Of a DNA stretch of 64,000 bases, positions 44,168 through 53,911 are shown one piece after another. The notes beneath the pieces were generated by a model. It did not search any database. It saw only the letters and a list, made by a program, of their open reading frames with translations, and was not told the DNA's origin. The DNA lies in the NCBI GenBank assembly GCA_003818205.1, contig RPRQ01000009.1, forward strand, positions 1 through 64,000, given 5' to 3'. The stretch is from Bacteroidales bacterium. GTDB taxonomy: Bacteria > Bacteroidota > Bacteroidia > Bacteroidales > Tenuifilaceae. The translations under genes were made by a program, and so were the position numbers. Within the stretch, counting starts at the first letter, position 1. The number at the start of each line of letters is the position of its first letter.

Positions 44168-46069
44168 ATGCAATCAATGATGAAAAAACTTAAGTATAGG
44201 GAGAGGACTATCCTTGCAATTCTTGGAGCCTCATCAATAATCTACATTACTGTTCTAACAATATTTTTTATCCGTTTTAAGAATGAATCATACTCAAGTT
44301 CATTGAAACTTGTCGATGAGGTAGCCGATTCTTATGCCGATAAAATCTCTTCAGAGCTAAATGTAGATATTGGAATATCTAGATCGCTTGCATACAGCTT
44401 TTTAGGCTACAAAAGCATTAAGCAATCAGATCGTTGGGATATTTATAAAGCAATGCTTCTAGAAGTAATTAAAAAAACGCCTGAATATGTGAGCACATGG
44501 GGAAGTTATGAATTCAGTGCTTATGATATTTTTTATAAGAAAAACTTTGGCAGAAAAATGTTGACTGCATTCTCATTGAACAACCAGTATATTGTCACTG
44601 AATTAGACAGAAATATGGATGGTGATATAGTTGGTAGCACATACAATAGTATTAAGCAAAATAAACAGGAATGGGTTGACGAACCATATTTTTATTCTCT
44701 TACGCAGGATGGAAAGAATGAAGTACTATTAACAAGTATATGCGTACCAATAATGGAGAGTGGTAGGTTTATCGGGTTGGCTGGAGTTGATGTTAGCTTA
44801 ACCCGTTATCAAAAATATACCGATCAGGTTAACCCATTCAAGGGCAGCTATGCTATACTTATAAGTAATAAAGGTAAAAATATTACTTCATTTAACGGCA
44901 GTAAAATCAATGTATCTTTCAATGATATTGAACCGAATATTGCTAAAGAATACAATGTTCTTGAGAAAATCCAAAGAGGCGAGAAGTTTTCAGCGTTCAA
45001 GAAAGGTTTAGATGGAAGTAAATCATACATGAGGTTTACACCAATACAGATTGGGAATTCAACAACTCCATGGTCCTTGCTTGTTGTATCCCCCTTGGAT
45101 GTCGTACTTGAACAATCAAAAAATACATTAAAACTATTAATTATTATTGGCCTTGCTGGAATAATTGTACTAGGTATTGTAATTTCAATAGTTGCGAACC
45201 GACTTGTCGATAATATTATTCAATTCATAAATTTTAGTAAACACATCAATAACGGAGATCTTAGTAAAAGTATTACAATCTCTAGATCAGATGAGATCGG
45301 TGATTTAGCATCAAGCCTAGAAGGGATGAAAAATAGTTTAAGCAAAATGGTCTCCTCTATCAAGGAGGGAAGTGGAAATATTGCAATTGCCACAAACGCT
45401 CTTAGCCAAAGTTCAAATCAACTTGCATCCGATGCAAATAAGCAAGCGGCGATAGTTGAAGAGGTTGCATCTTCTATGGAGGAGATTGTTGCAAATATTC
45501 AGCAGAATTCACATAATGCTAAGGAAACGGAGATTATTATTAAGATCGCCGCTGATGGTGTAAAAAAAGGGAGCACCGCAACCTTTCAAGCCTCAGAATC
45601 AATGCAACAAATTGCTAATAAGGTTAAAATAATAACCGATATCGCCTTCCAAACTAACCTGCTTGCGCTAAATGCAGCAGTTGAAGCAGCAAGGGCTGGC
45701 GAGCATGGTCGAGGTTTCTCTGTTGTTGCTGCTGAGGTACGCAAACTGGCCGAAAGAAGTAGGTTAGCGGCTGATGAGATTGTTACACTTATCGATAACG
45801 GTGTTAAAACCTCAAACAACGCAGGAGAAACATTAAAAAAGATTATACCGGATATTGAACGTACGGTTGTTCTAATTCAGGAAATAACCTCAGCATCGAT
45901 AGAACAATCGGAAGGGTCAAATCAGGTGAGCAATTCAATACAAGAAATCAATCAAATTACTCAAGCGAACTCAATATCTTCCGAAGAGATTGCTTCGAAT
46001 GCAGAAGAACTCTCTTTACATGCAGAACAACTTATGCAATTAATACAATTCTTTAAAACTGAAAAATAG
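44168..46069 (+). CDS. Methyl-accepting chemotaxis protein
   Basis: A 633-residue transmembrane receptor: TM1 about residues 17-36, an extracytoplasmic sensor of about 280 residues resembling a double Cache domain ([20 protein letters not shown]-like block at about residue 200), TM2 about 323-344, HAMP, then the signalling domain with the hairpin tip [20 protein letters not shown] (about 495-514). No che genes are nearby. In this lineage the receptor could serve taxis or another Che-like pathway. I cannot predict the ligand. Confidence 0.93.
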   Translation: MQSMMKKLKYRERTILAILGASSIIYITVLTIFFIRFKNESYSSSLKLVDEVADSYADKISSELNVDIGISRSLAYSFLGYKSIKQSDRWDIYKAMLLEVIKKTPEYVSTWGSYEFSAYDIFYKKNFGRKMLTAFSLNNQYIVTELDRNMDGDIVGSTYNSIKQNKQEWVDEPYFYSLTQDGKNEVLLTSICVPIMESGRFIGLAGVDVSLTRYQKYTDQVNPFKGSYAILISNKGKNITSFNGSKINVSFNDIEPNIAKEYNVLEKIQRGEKFSAFKKGLDGSKSYMRFTPIQIGNSTTPWSLLVVSPLDVVLEQSKNTLKLLIIIGLAGIIVLGIVISIVANRLVDNIIQFINFSKHINNGDLSKSITISRSDEIGDLASSLEGMKNSLSKMVSSIKEGSGNIAIATNALSQSSNQLASDANKQAAIVEEVASSMEEIVANIQQNSHNAKETEIIIKIAADGVKKGSTATFQASESMQQIANKVKIITDIAFQTNLLALNAAVEAARAGEHGRGFSVVAAEVRKLAERSRLAADEIVTLIDNGVKTSNNAGETLKKIIPDIERTVVLIQEITSASIEQSEGSNQVSNSIQEINQITQANSISSEEIASNAEELSLHAEQLMQLIQFFKTEK

Positions 46070-46134
46070 AATAGTGCTTTAGTGTCTGATTATCTTCTAT
46101 GTATATGATATTGGCGCATTCTTAGGTTTTAAAT

Positions 46135-46260
46135 CAATGTCGTTTAGTTAGCGTTTTTTAAATCAACTCTTCCACCCCGCCATGCGGGATTAGAAGGTTT
46201 AATAACCTAGCATAGTCCGCAGGACATGCTAGCGTTAAATTCCTTAACTAAACGACATTG
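46135..46260. mobile_element. Non-autonomous TIR element C (126 bp)
   Basis: The left end CAATGTCGTTTAGTTA and right end TAACTAAACGACATTG are perfect 16-bp inverted repeats. The flanks GGTTTTAAAT at 46125-46134 and 46261-46270 are a perfect 10-bp target duplication. No coding capacity; internal palindromes are present. Same family as elements A and B. Confidence 0.85.
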
Positions 46261-46358
46261 GGTTTTAAATATATATTATTTAACGTCAGTTTGACATAAG
46301 AAACTATTTAAATGCAATATTATCAGTATTTTACTTTATTCGAAAAAAATGGAATGAT

Positions 46359-46380
46359 GCCTGCCTGCCGGCAGGTAGGC
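46359..46380. repeat. CTGCC-type palindrome
   Basis: GCCTGCCTGCCGGCAGGTAG followed by GC is a near-perfect 22-bp palindrome, sharing its core with the hairpin at 27541 and the diverged copy at 170. Confidence 0.6.
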
Positions 46381-46475
46381 AGTCTTCCAAAAACATAATA
46401 TTAGTATTAAAGCACTAATAAATAGCGATATAACATGTATTATTATATCGAATTCACGTTATTTAGGTTTTATTT

Positions 46476-46506
46476 TTTGAGAAATCCATAACTTCTCATA
46501 CCTTTG
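46476..46506 (+). promoter_or_regulatory. Promoter of the carA leader
   Basis: TTTG (46476-46479), 19 bases, then TACCTTTG (46499-46506): an exact match to the Bacteroidetes TTTG-N19-21-TAnnTTTG arrangement. Transcription would begin near 46513, giving a leader of about 235 bases before carA. Confidence 0.7.
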
Positions 46507-46605
46507 TCAAACTATTTTTGAGAATGATGTCAATATTACAAAAGCAAATTTCTTCGTCTAAACATACTGGGTTCGAAATCTCAATATCTTACTATATTTT
46601 ATTTG

Positions 46606-46634
46606 GTCTGCCATTACTGGCAGGCTTTTTTTTT
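46606..46634 (+). terminator. Intrinsic terminator in the carA leader
   Basis: GTCTGCC and GGCAGGC pair over 7 bases (one G-U), loop ATTACT, followed by nine T. It lies about 95 bases downstream of the predicted start of transcription and 116 bases before carA, so it must be regulated or bypassed for carA to be expressed from that promoter. Confidence 0.75.
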
Positions 46635-46702
46635 ATCAAAACATTCCTAACCCCTGTTGCTGAAACCAATAAACTTTCTTCATTAAAATATTTTTTCAAT
46701 TC

Positions 46703-46725
46703 AAGGTCGGCTAATCACCGACCTT
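46703..46725 (+). other. Second hairpin in the carA leader
   Basis: AAGGTCGG and CCGACCTT form a perfect 8-bp stem with a 7-base loop, 24 bases before the carA start, followed by ATTTAT. It could hide or expose the carA start region or act as a weak second terminator. Confidence 0.5.
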
Positions 46726-46749
46726 ATTTATGCCATAATCCCAACAATA

Positions 46750-47841
46750 ATGAATAGCACAAAAGCAAAACTGATTCTTGAAGATGGTACAATCCTAATC
46801 GGAACCTCCTTTGGATACCAAGGGGGGTCGGCTGGCGAACTCGTCTTCAATACTGCAATGACTGGCTACCCCGAGAGCCTTACCGATGCCTCGTACCGAG
46901 GGCAGATACTGGTTGCCACTTATCCGCTTATCGGGAATTACGGTGTACCAGGTAAAGCAACCGAGAACGATATCTTTCAGTTCTGGGAATCGGATAGGAT
47001 TCAGGTATCAGGCCTGGTGGTAGCCGAATATAGCGAATGCTATAGCCACTGGAATGCACAGATGAGCCTCTCGCAATGGCTTATTGAGCATAAAATTCCT
47101 GCTATATCTGGAATTGATACCAGAGCGTTGACCAAAAAATTGAGAGAAAAAGGGACTACACTTGCCAAAATAGAGTTTGATAAGGAGATTCCATTCATCG
47201 ACCCAAATCAGGAGGATTTGGTTGGACAGGTTTCAGTGAAAGAAAAAAAGGTTTATGGTAATGGGAAATATAAAATAACGTTAGTTGATTGTGGGATAAA
47301 GAACAATATTATACGATGCTTAATAAACCGCGATACAATTGTTACAAGAGTTCCTTACGATTACAATTTCAATAACGATGATTGGGATGGACTATTCCTC
47401 TCCAATGGTCCTGGCAATCCCAAGATGAATGAGGCTACCATTAAGAACCTCCGTAAGGCTTTAGAAGGAAATAAACCCATTATGGGGATATGCTTGGGAA
47501 ATCAGCTGATGGCACTAGCTGCTGGTGCTGATACATACAAACTCCCCTATGGGCATCGTAGCCATAATCAACCCGTTATCATGAAGGATACCGATAGATG
47601 CTTTATCACATCACAGAATCATGGATTTGCTATCGATACATCAACATTACCAAGCGATTGGGATATCCTTTTCGAGAATGCGAACGATGGAACCTGCGAG
47701 GGGATTAGGCATAAAACGAAACCATTCTTTGCCGCTCAGTTTCACCCCGAGGCATCAGGAGGTCCTACAGATACAGAGTTTTTGTTCGATGATTTCTTGA
47801 ATCTCGTTGAAAAAAACAAGAATGATAATTTTACAAAATAA
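46750..47841 (+). CDS. carA: Carbamoyl-phosphate synthase small subunit
   Basis: CarA hydrolyses glutamine and passes ammonia to CarB. It is 363 residues with the N-terminal CPSase domain (LVFNTAMTGYPESLTDASYR) and the C-terminal class I glutamine amidotransferase: oxyanion SNGPGNPK, nucleophile cysteine in MGICLGNQLMALA, and HPEA with the catalytic histidine. The carB gene follows after 83 nt that contain a palindromic repeat. The upstream leader with terminator suggests attenuation. Confidence 0.97.
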   Translation: MNSTKAKLILEDGTILIGTSFGYQGGSAGELVFNTAMTGYPESLTDASYRGQILVATYPLIGNYGVPGKATENDIFQFWESDRIQVSGLVVAEYSECYSHWNAQMSLSQWLIEHKIPAISGIDTRALTKKLREKGTTLAKIEFDKEIPFIDPNQEDLVGQVSVKEKKVYGNGKYKITLVDCGIKNNIIRCLINRDTIVTRVPYDYNFNNDDWDGLFLSNGPGNPKMNEATIKNLRKALEGNKPIMGICLGNQLMALAAGADTYKLPYGHRSHNQPVIMKDTDRCFITSQNHGFAIDTSTLPSDWDILFENANDGTCEGIRHKTKPFFAAQFHPEASGGPTDTEFLFDDFLNLVEKNKNDNFTK

Positions 47842-47847
47842 AAAATA

Positions 47848-47909
47848 TACCGCGGAGACGCTGAGTTCTCTGAGTTAAAAATCTCTGCGTTCTCTGTGCC
47901 TCTGCGGTA
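47848..47909. repeat. Long CAGAG-type palindrome between carA and carB
   Basis: The stretch TACCGCGGAGACGCTGAG... to ...TGCCTCTGCGGTA is an imperfect palindrome of 62 bases, related to the shorter copies at 43332 and 43554. It lies within the carA-carB spacer and could lower carB expression relative to carA or protect the mRNA. Confidence 0.65.
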
Positions 47910-47924
47910 AAAAATAAACTGAAA

Positions 47925-50900
47925 ATGAAAAAACAATATAAGAAGATACTCGTTCTCGGTTCAGGAGCACTAAAGATTGGAGAGGCTGGAGAGTTTGATT
48001 ACAGCGGTTCACAAGCCCTGAAGGCTTTAAAGGAAGAGGGAATAAAAACCATTCTGATTAACCCGAATATCGCCACAGTTCAGACTAGCAAGGGGATTGC
48101 CGATAAGGTTTACTTTCTACCTGTCACCCCCCATTTCGTCGAAAAGGTGATTGAGATTGAAAAGCCCGATGGCCTTTTCCTCTCCTTTGGTGGACAAACA
48201 GCCCTTAACTGCGGTACAAATCTTTACAACTCTGGAATCCTTTCAAAACACAATATCGAAGTTCTTGGAACACCTGTTGAAACCATTATCAATACAGAGG
48301 ATCGTGAACTCTTTGCTGGAAAACTTCGTGAAATTGATGTAAAAACACCTAAGAGTTTTGCCGTTGATAGCGTAGATAAAGCGATTGAAGCCGCCCGAAC
48401 TATTGGTTACCCTTTAATCATAAGAGCGGCTTTTACTCTTGGGGGTCAGGGTAGCGGTTTCTGCTCAAATGACGAAGAGCTACATGCACTTGCTACCAAC
48501 GCATTCTCCTATTCAAATCAAATACTTGTTGAGGAATCGCTTAAAGGGTGGAAAGAGGTTGAATACGAGGTAGTACGCGATAGATTTGACAATTGCATTA
48601 CCGTTTGCAACATGGAGAACTTCGACCCACTGGGTATCCATACAGGTGAAAGTATTGTAGTTGCTCCATCTCAGACTTTATCGAATTCAGAATATCATAA
48701 GCTAAGATCACTTGCAATCAAAATAATTCGGCATTTAGGTGTTGTTGGAGAGTGCAATGTTCAATATGCGCTTGATCCAAACAGCGAGGATTATAGGGTG
48801 ATTGAGGTGAATGCCCGTTTATCGCGCTCATCAGCATTGGCATCTAAAGCTACAGGTTATCCGCTAGCTTTTATCGCAGCAAAACTTGGTTTAGGTTATG
48901 GATTACATCAGCTAAAAAACGCCGTAACTCAAACTACCACTGCTTGCTTTGAACCTGCCCTAGATTATATCGTTGTAAAAATCCCCCGTTGGGATTTGAA
49001 TAAATTTCAAGGCGTTACCCGCGAAATTGGCTCATCGATGAAGAGCGTTGGAGAAGTTATGGCTATCGGGCGTACGTTTGAGGAGGCCATTCAAAAAGGG
49101 TTGAGGATGGTTGGACAGGGAATGCACGGATTGGTCGGCAATCCAAAGGTTACTCATGTAAATTTAGAGGAGTCACTCTCCCACCCCACCGATCAGCGAA
49201 TCTTTGCGGTTGCTGAAGCTCTTGAAAAGGGTTGGACAATTGAAAGGATACATCAGCTAACTGCCATTGATGTTTGGTTTCTTGAGAAATTGGCAAATAT
49301 TACAACGTTTAAACTTACGCTAGAGAAAATAAAATCAATAGAGAATCTTGATTTTGATACCTTGAATGCTGCTAAACGAATGGGGTTCTCCGATTTTCAG
49401 CTTGCTCGGCTAATTTTCAACCCATCGCCAAATGAGATCGAGGAATGCCAAGGTAAAGTAAGGGTGCATAGAAAAAATCTTGGGATTCTCCCTGTGGTTA
49501 AGCAAATTGATACGCTTGCGGCTGAATATCCGTCATCAACTGCATACATGTACATCACCTATAATGGAACCGAAAACGATATAGTTAACGATAAGAAAGA
49601 TAAGTCTGTCATAGTTTTAGGCTCAGGGGCTTATAGGATTGGTAGTTCCGTAGAGTTCGACTGGTGTACTGTTAGCGCTGTGAGCGAGATTCGGAAAATG
49701 GGTTACCGCTCAGTGATGATCAACTACAATCCCGAAACGGTAAGTACTGATTACGATATCTGTGATAGGCTATACTTCGATGAGCTAACCTTTGAGCGGG
49801 TCCTCGATATTATCGAAATTGAAAAACCCATTGGGGTTATTGTTTCGGTAGGTGGTCAAATCCCAAACAATTTGGCAATGAGGTTGCATAATGCAGGGGT
49901 TAAAATTCTTGGTACTACACCAGAGAATATTGATAGAGCCGAAGATCGACAGAAATTCTCTGAAATGCTCGATAGGCTAGAGATCGATCAACCCCGCTGG
50001 AAGCAGCTATCAACCTTTGAGGAGGTTGAAAAATTTGTTGATGAGGTTGGCTACCCCGTTCTGATTCGTCCATCATATGTGCTCTCGGGTTCAGCAATGA
50101 ACGTTGTTTCAAACCACGATGAGCTTAGGGATTATCTTCAGCTAGCTACCAACGTATCTAAGAATCACCCTGTGGTAGTAAGTGAATTCATTGAGGGTGC
50201 AAAGGAGATTGAGTTTGATGGAGTTGCCAATAACGGGGAGGTTATAATCGATGCAATATCTGAACATGTCGAATTCGCGGGGGTTCACTCAGGAGATGCA
50301 ACACTAGTGTTCCCTCCACAAAAACTCTACTTCGAAACCATTCGTCGAATCCGTAAGATTGCCCGCGATATTGCCAAAGAGCTAAACATTACAGGTCCAT
50401 TCAATATGCAGCTCCTTGCAAAGAATAATGATGTTAAGGTGATTGAATGTAATCTTCGTGCAAGTCGAAGCTTTCCATTCGTTTCAAAGGTTCTTGGGTA
50501 CAACTTTATAGGCGCAGCAACAAACTTCATGTTGGGTAGAATGCCCAACACCTTATCTCCATCGATGTTTGAGATTGACCATGTTGGTATTAAAGCATCA
50601 CAGTTCTCGTTTAGCCGACTATCAAAAGCAGATCCAATTCTAGGTGTTGAGATGGCATCCACCGGCGAGGTAGGTTGTATCGGTAACGATTTTGATGATG
50701 CTTTGATAAAAGCGATGCTATCGGTAGGCTATCGAATCCCACAAAAGAGTATTCTTGTATCATCAGGTCCGTTGAGGTCGAAGATTGCTCTTATTGAACC
50801 CTTAATTCTTCTTCAACAACAAGGGTTTACGATTTATGCAACCAAGGGTACGGCAAAGTTCATGAAGGAGAATGGTGTGAATGCTATCCCTGTTGCTTGG

Positions 50901-51146
50901 CCCGATGAGGCTGAATCGCCCAACAGCACTGAACTCATTCGAAATCGACAGGTTGAAATGGTTATCAACGTACCAAAAAACCTTTCGAAGAAGGAACTGT
51001 ATAACGATTACTCAATACGAAGGTCAGCCATTGATTGCAATATCCCGCTGATTACTAACGCTCGGCTTGCCGCTGCATTCCTTTTTGCAATTTGCAATAA
51101 GAAGTTAGAGGATTTGGATATTAGAAGTTGGGATGAGTATATCTAA
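47925..51146 (+). CDS. carB: Carbamoyl-phosphate synthase large subunit
   Basis: CarB (1073 residues) makes carbamoyl phosphate from bicarbonate, ammonia and two ATP, feeding pyrimidine and arginine synthesis. The two homologous ATP-grasp halves are visible: first half with GSGALKIGEAGEFDYSGSQA and RAAFTLGGQGSG, second half with GSGAYRIGSSVEFDWC and RPSYVLSGSAM. The C-terminal allosteric MGS-like domain (about 930-1073) includes GFTIYATKGTAKFM. Length and order are normal. Confidence 0.97.
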   Translation: MKKQYKKILVLGSGALKIGEAGEFDYSGSQALKALKEEGIKTILINPNIATVQTSKGIADKVYFLPVTPHFVEKVIEIEKPDGLFLSFGGQTALNCGTNLYNSGILSKHNIEVLGTPVETIINTEDRELFAGKLREIDVKTPKSFAVDSVDKAIEAARTIGYPLIIRAAFTLGGQGSGFCSNDEELHALATNAFSYSNQILVEESLKGWKEVEYEVVRDRFDNCITVCNMENFDPLGIHTGESIVVAPSQTLSNSEYHKLRSLAIKIIRHLGVVGECNVQYALDPNSEDYRVIEVNARLSRSSALASKATGYPLAFIAAKLGLGYGLHQLKNAVTQTTTACFEPALDYIVVKIPRWDLNKFQGVTREIGSSMKSVGEVMAIGRTFEEAIQKGLRMVGQGMHGLVGNPKVTHVNLEESLSHPTDQRIFAVAEALEKGWTIERIHQLTAIDVWFLEKLANITTFKLTLEKIKSIENLDFDTLNAAKRMGFSDFQLARLIFNPSPNEIEECQGKVRVHRKNLGILPVVKQIDTLAAEYPSSTAYMYITYNGTENDIVNDKKDKSVIVLGSGAYRIGSSVEFDWCTVSAVSEIRKMGYRSVMINYNPETVSTDYDICDRLYFDELTFERVLDIIEIEKPIGVIVSVGGQIPNNLAMRLHNAGVKILGTTPENIDRAEDRQKFSEMLDRLEIDQPRWKQLSTFEEVEKFVDEVGYPVLIRPSYVLSGSAMNVVSNHDELRDYLQLATNVSKNHPVVVSEFIEGAKEIEFDGVANNGEVIIDAISEHVEFAGVHSGDATLVFPPQKLYFETIRRIRKIARDIAKELNITGPFNMQLLAKNNDVKVIECNLRASRSFPFVSKVLGYNFIGAATNFMLGRMPNTLSPSMFEIDHVGIKASQFSFSRLSKADPILGVEMASTGEVGCIGNDFDDALIKAMLSVGYRIPQKSILVSSGPLRSKIALIEPLILLQQQGFTIYATKGTAKFMKENGVNAIPVAWPDEAESPNSTELIRNRQVEMVINVPKNLSKKELYNDYSIRRSAIDCNIPLITNARLAAAFLFAICNKKLEDLDIRSWDEYI

Positions 51147-51708
51147 GGCTGCAAAAAAGAGTGTTGCTATTTTGCTGTGATGCGGTATTTAGGATCTGCT
51201 GATTAAGTGTTAAAACACAGAAATATAAAATATTACAACAATTTTTTGTTGTGTAAGCGCAAGCATTTTTTATGTAAAAGCCTAAAATACGTGCCCTTGT
51301 TTCTAATTTCACCCCTTGGGGGTTTGTTTTTAATGGCTTCATAAACCTATTTGTGACTTATTCAGCAAGCCCTAATTACATGTGATTTAGATTAGTATAT
51401 CGCATAAGGCTTAAAGGTAATCATTAAAGTTCACCCAAAATCCGCAAGAAAAAAATCTTGCGAATTCGATTTAGAAAATCAACCTTTTCAAGTTTTGCAT
51501 AGATCACTTTCAAGGTGATTTTCTAAATCGGGGTTAATTCTTATTGACCCATTCAACCTTATATTGAGTAATTCGGGATAAAAGCGAAGCGAATTATTCT
51601 GATTATCTTGCTATCCAGTCGGTATTAGAACAGGTTGAAGTATAGCAATATCTAGATAAGGTAGGAAAAGTAACCGTTTAGCGATTTGCTATCCAAAAGG
51701 CATTTCCC
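51147..51708. other. Gene-free segment with inverted repeats
   Basis: No gene is supportable. Two palindromic structures are seen: CGCAAG/CTTGCG around AAAAAAAT (51444-51463), and the longer repeat at 51468-51531. Several short open frames are composed of AT-rich noise. Confidence 0.45.
51468..51531. repeat. Inverted repeat
   Basis: CGATTTAGAAAATCA then CCTT is mirrored by AAGG then TGATTTTCTAAATCG, a stem of about 19 bp with one unpaired base and a loop of roughly 25 bases. No coding sequence inside. Confidence 0.6.
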
Positions 51709-52317
51709 TTATTTTTTGTACTTTCTAAGTGTACGACCATAGTCCTTAAGTATAAGACTATCTATTCTTTGCATACTATTTTTCATATGGTAGCTTATAT
51801 TCAAACCATCTCTAAATAAAACAATAAGTGCCTTCTTATCATTCGTTGAACTACTATTTAAGGTTGTATAAACCAAATTTGTTAGGGTTTTAATACAAAA
51901 ATCCATATGGCTTAAGTAAGAATCCATTTCGGAGAGCATGGTCAACATCTTATAATCCATTTTTGAGACCAGCGAAGATCTCTCAAGAATTTTCCAACCT
52001 GAATTGAGCATATTCTGCATTTGTATTCCACCATTCTTCGAGATAATCTCTATGACCCGAACCTTATTGTCGTAAAGGTAATGATTAAAGGTATCTATTT
52101 GGTTTTTCATATTCTGATCCTGTACCTTTAGGTTCTTCATATTTGTCTCACAATCGTAGTGTATGCTTGATATTGACTTATTAATAAACTCATTATCGCT
52201 CGAGTCTTGGAACCAGCCTGCTAAAAGCAATGCAATTAAAACACCTAAGAACTCAGGAATAAAATCGATTAGAATATTAAACCAATGTAATCTTTTTGTT
52301 TTATTCTTTTCTTTCAT
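51709..52317 (-). CDS. Hypothetical single-pass membrane protein
   Basis: I do not recognise the family. The 202-residue product has a basic start (MKEKNKTKRLHW), one transmembrane helix (ILIDFIPEFLGVLIALLLAG, about 15-34) and a largely alpha-helical soluble domain with SSIHYDCETNMKNL. It resembles the group of small Bacteroidota membrane proteins with an N-terminal helix and helical tail of unknown function. It is 42 nt downstream of the M28 gene on the same strand and may share its transcript. Confidence 0.65.
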   Translation of the reverse strand: MKEKNKTKRLHWFNILIDFIPEFLGVLIALLLAGWFQDSSDNEFINKSISSIHYDCETNMKNLKVQDQNMKNQIDTFNHYLYDNKVRVIEIISKNGGIQMQNMLNSGWKILERSSLVSKMDYKMLTMLSEMDSYLSHMDFCIKTLTNLVYTTLNSSSTNDKKALIVLFRDGLNISYHMKNSMQRIDSLILKDYGRTLRKYKK

Positions 52318-52359
52318 ACTATTTGCTGAATAACAATTAATTACTAAGCAACTTGGTAT

Positions 52360-53736
52360 TTATTCGCTAACTCCGAATTTATCAACCAAAAAGACAATGG
52401 TTGCCATTGATGCGCTTCCCTGCTGCAAAAATTCCTTATTAATATGTTCAAACGTATCGTATCCGCTATGATGGTAATCGAAGTAGTGGGTTGGGTCAAC
52501 CATAAGTTCACCTAATATAATATCATGATCCTCCTTTAAGAAATCGATGTCAACCCCTGCGCCATGGCTAACAAACTGATCAGCACCGTAGGGTTCAAAA
52601 AAATTCTTATAGGAATTGATATAATTTAAATGATTCTCCTTCGTATCGAATGAAAAACCTTTGGGTTTATCGCACCCCCCATCGGATTCGAGGGCAAAAA
52701 TATGCTTCTCCCCTTTCTGCTTGGCCATTTCGGCATATTTTCTACCACCACGTTGGTTCATCTCCTCGTCCATAAACATAACAACTCGAAGAGTCCTCTT
52801 AGGAATATATCCAATATCCCTGAAAATTCTCCAAACCCCTATCGATTGAACGCATCCACCACCATCATCGTGTGCTCCTTCAGTATTATCCCACGAATCC
52901 AAATGACCACCGACAGTGATATACTCATCGGGGAACTCGCTACCCCTAACTTCTCCAATAACATTAAACGATTTCTCATCGGCAAGGAATTTGCAATTTG
53001 ATTTAAGGTGAACAATAAGCTTAGGATCATCAACAAGTTGCTTGCTTAAAATATCTGCATGAATTGTTGATATTGCAAATGCAGGTATCTGCTTTGGGGT
53101 GTTCTCATACCGCATCACTCCAGTATGAGGAAATGTATCGTTCGCTGTAGTTACGGATCTTACCAAAACAGCTTCTGCCCCATAATTTGCTGCAACGGAT
53201 GCTCCTGAAAACCGAAAACCAACAACCTCACCATAAGCCTCAAAGGAATTAATTTTAGTGGCATCCATAGGTTTGTTAAAGAAAACTATTTTCCCCTTTA
53301 TTGCTTTCTCTCCAAGTTTCTCCAACTCTTCAAAACTTTTTACTTCTACTATTTCAGCATTTATCCCTTTATTGGGTGTACCAACAGAATTGCCCAAGGT
53401 GCATACTGACAATCTAGTACTACCTACTTTATTTGATTTAATAGTTCCAATCTCTTCGCCTCCTCTATCCCAATGGGTAACGGTGCATTCCTGAAGATAT
53501 ACGGTGTCAAATTTTTCCTGTTCCATTATGCTCTTCATATAATCGATTGCCCTGATTGAGTTTGCAGAACCACCAAGTCTGTTCGGGTAATTCTTGCATA
53601 AACCACGAAGAATATAATATGAAGTAGAGTCGTTCTGAGCAGCAGAATAAATTCTCGCAATTTCTGTTTTGTCTGTATTACAAGAAACAAGCAATAGACA
53701 ATAACTAGTAATTATAGATATCTTCAAAGTATTCAT
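52360..53736 (-). CDS. M28-family aminopeptidase, lipoprotein
   Basis: The 458-residue protein has a signal peptide with lipobox LVSCN (cysteine about residue 19). A PA domain occupies about residues 120-250, within the M28 zinc peptidase: GGHLDSWDNTEGAHDDGGG (metal H and D), MFMDEEMNQRGG (catalytic and metal E), LESDGG and HHSGYDT (last histidine). The metal ligands are complete, so it is likely an active extracytoplasmic aminopeptidase or carboxypeptidase of the family that includes glutamate carboxypeptidase-like enzymes. Confidence 0.9.
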   Translation of the reverse strand: MNTLKISIITSYCLLLVSCNTDKTEIARIYSAAQNDSTSYYILRGLCKNYPNRLGGSANSIRAIDYMKSIMEQEKFDTVYLQECTVTHWDRGGEEIGTIKSNKVGSTRLSVCTLGNSVGTPNKGINAEIVEVKSFEELEKLGEKAIKGKIVFFNKPMDATKINSFEAYGEVVGFRFSGASVAANYGAEAVLVRSVTTANDTFPHTGVMRYENTPKQIPAFAISTIHADILSKQLVDDPKLIVHLKSNCKFLADEKSFNVIGEVRGSEFPDEYITVGGHLDSWDNTEGAHDDGGGCVQSIGVWRIFRDIGYIPKRTLRVVMFMDEEMNQRGGRKYAEMAKQKGEKHIFALESDGGCDKPKGFSFDTKENHLNYINSYKNFFEPYGADQFVSHGAGVDIDFLKEDHDIILGELMVDPTHYFDYHHSGYDTFEHINKEFLQQGSASMATIVFLVDKFGVSE

Positions 53737-53911
53737 ATTGCAATCTTATTTAGTATTACTTTTAGGAATTAGATTCATTTACCTAGTAAAGTTTAATGTA
53801 AATCAAACAAAACTATTTGTTTAATAAACAAGTAAAATAGCTACACCATCAACGCAACTTTTTTTATGTAAATCCATCTAACTTAAAACTTATAAAAAAT
53901 ACTCTCTGAAA

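Larger units (their letters stand above)
46524..46757 (+). other. carA leader ORF, probable attenuator leader peptide
   Basis: An open frame (ATG at 46524, MMSILQKQISS) of 77 codons runs through the intrinsic terminator at 46606 and stops at 46755-46757, overlapping the carA start (46750) by 8 nt. The protein is not recognisable and the second half reads through hairpins, so it is unlikely to be a functional protein. Its placement resembles the pyrBI leader peptide of E. coli, where translation coupled to U-rich pausing decides whether the terminator forms. Regulation by pyrimidine or arginine supply is inference. Confidence 0.5.
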
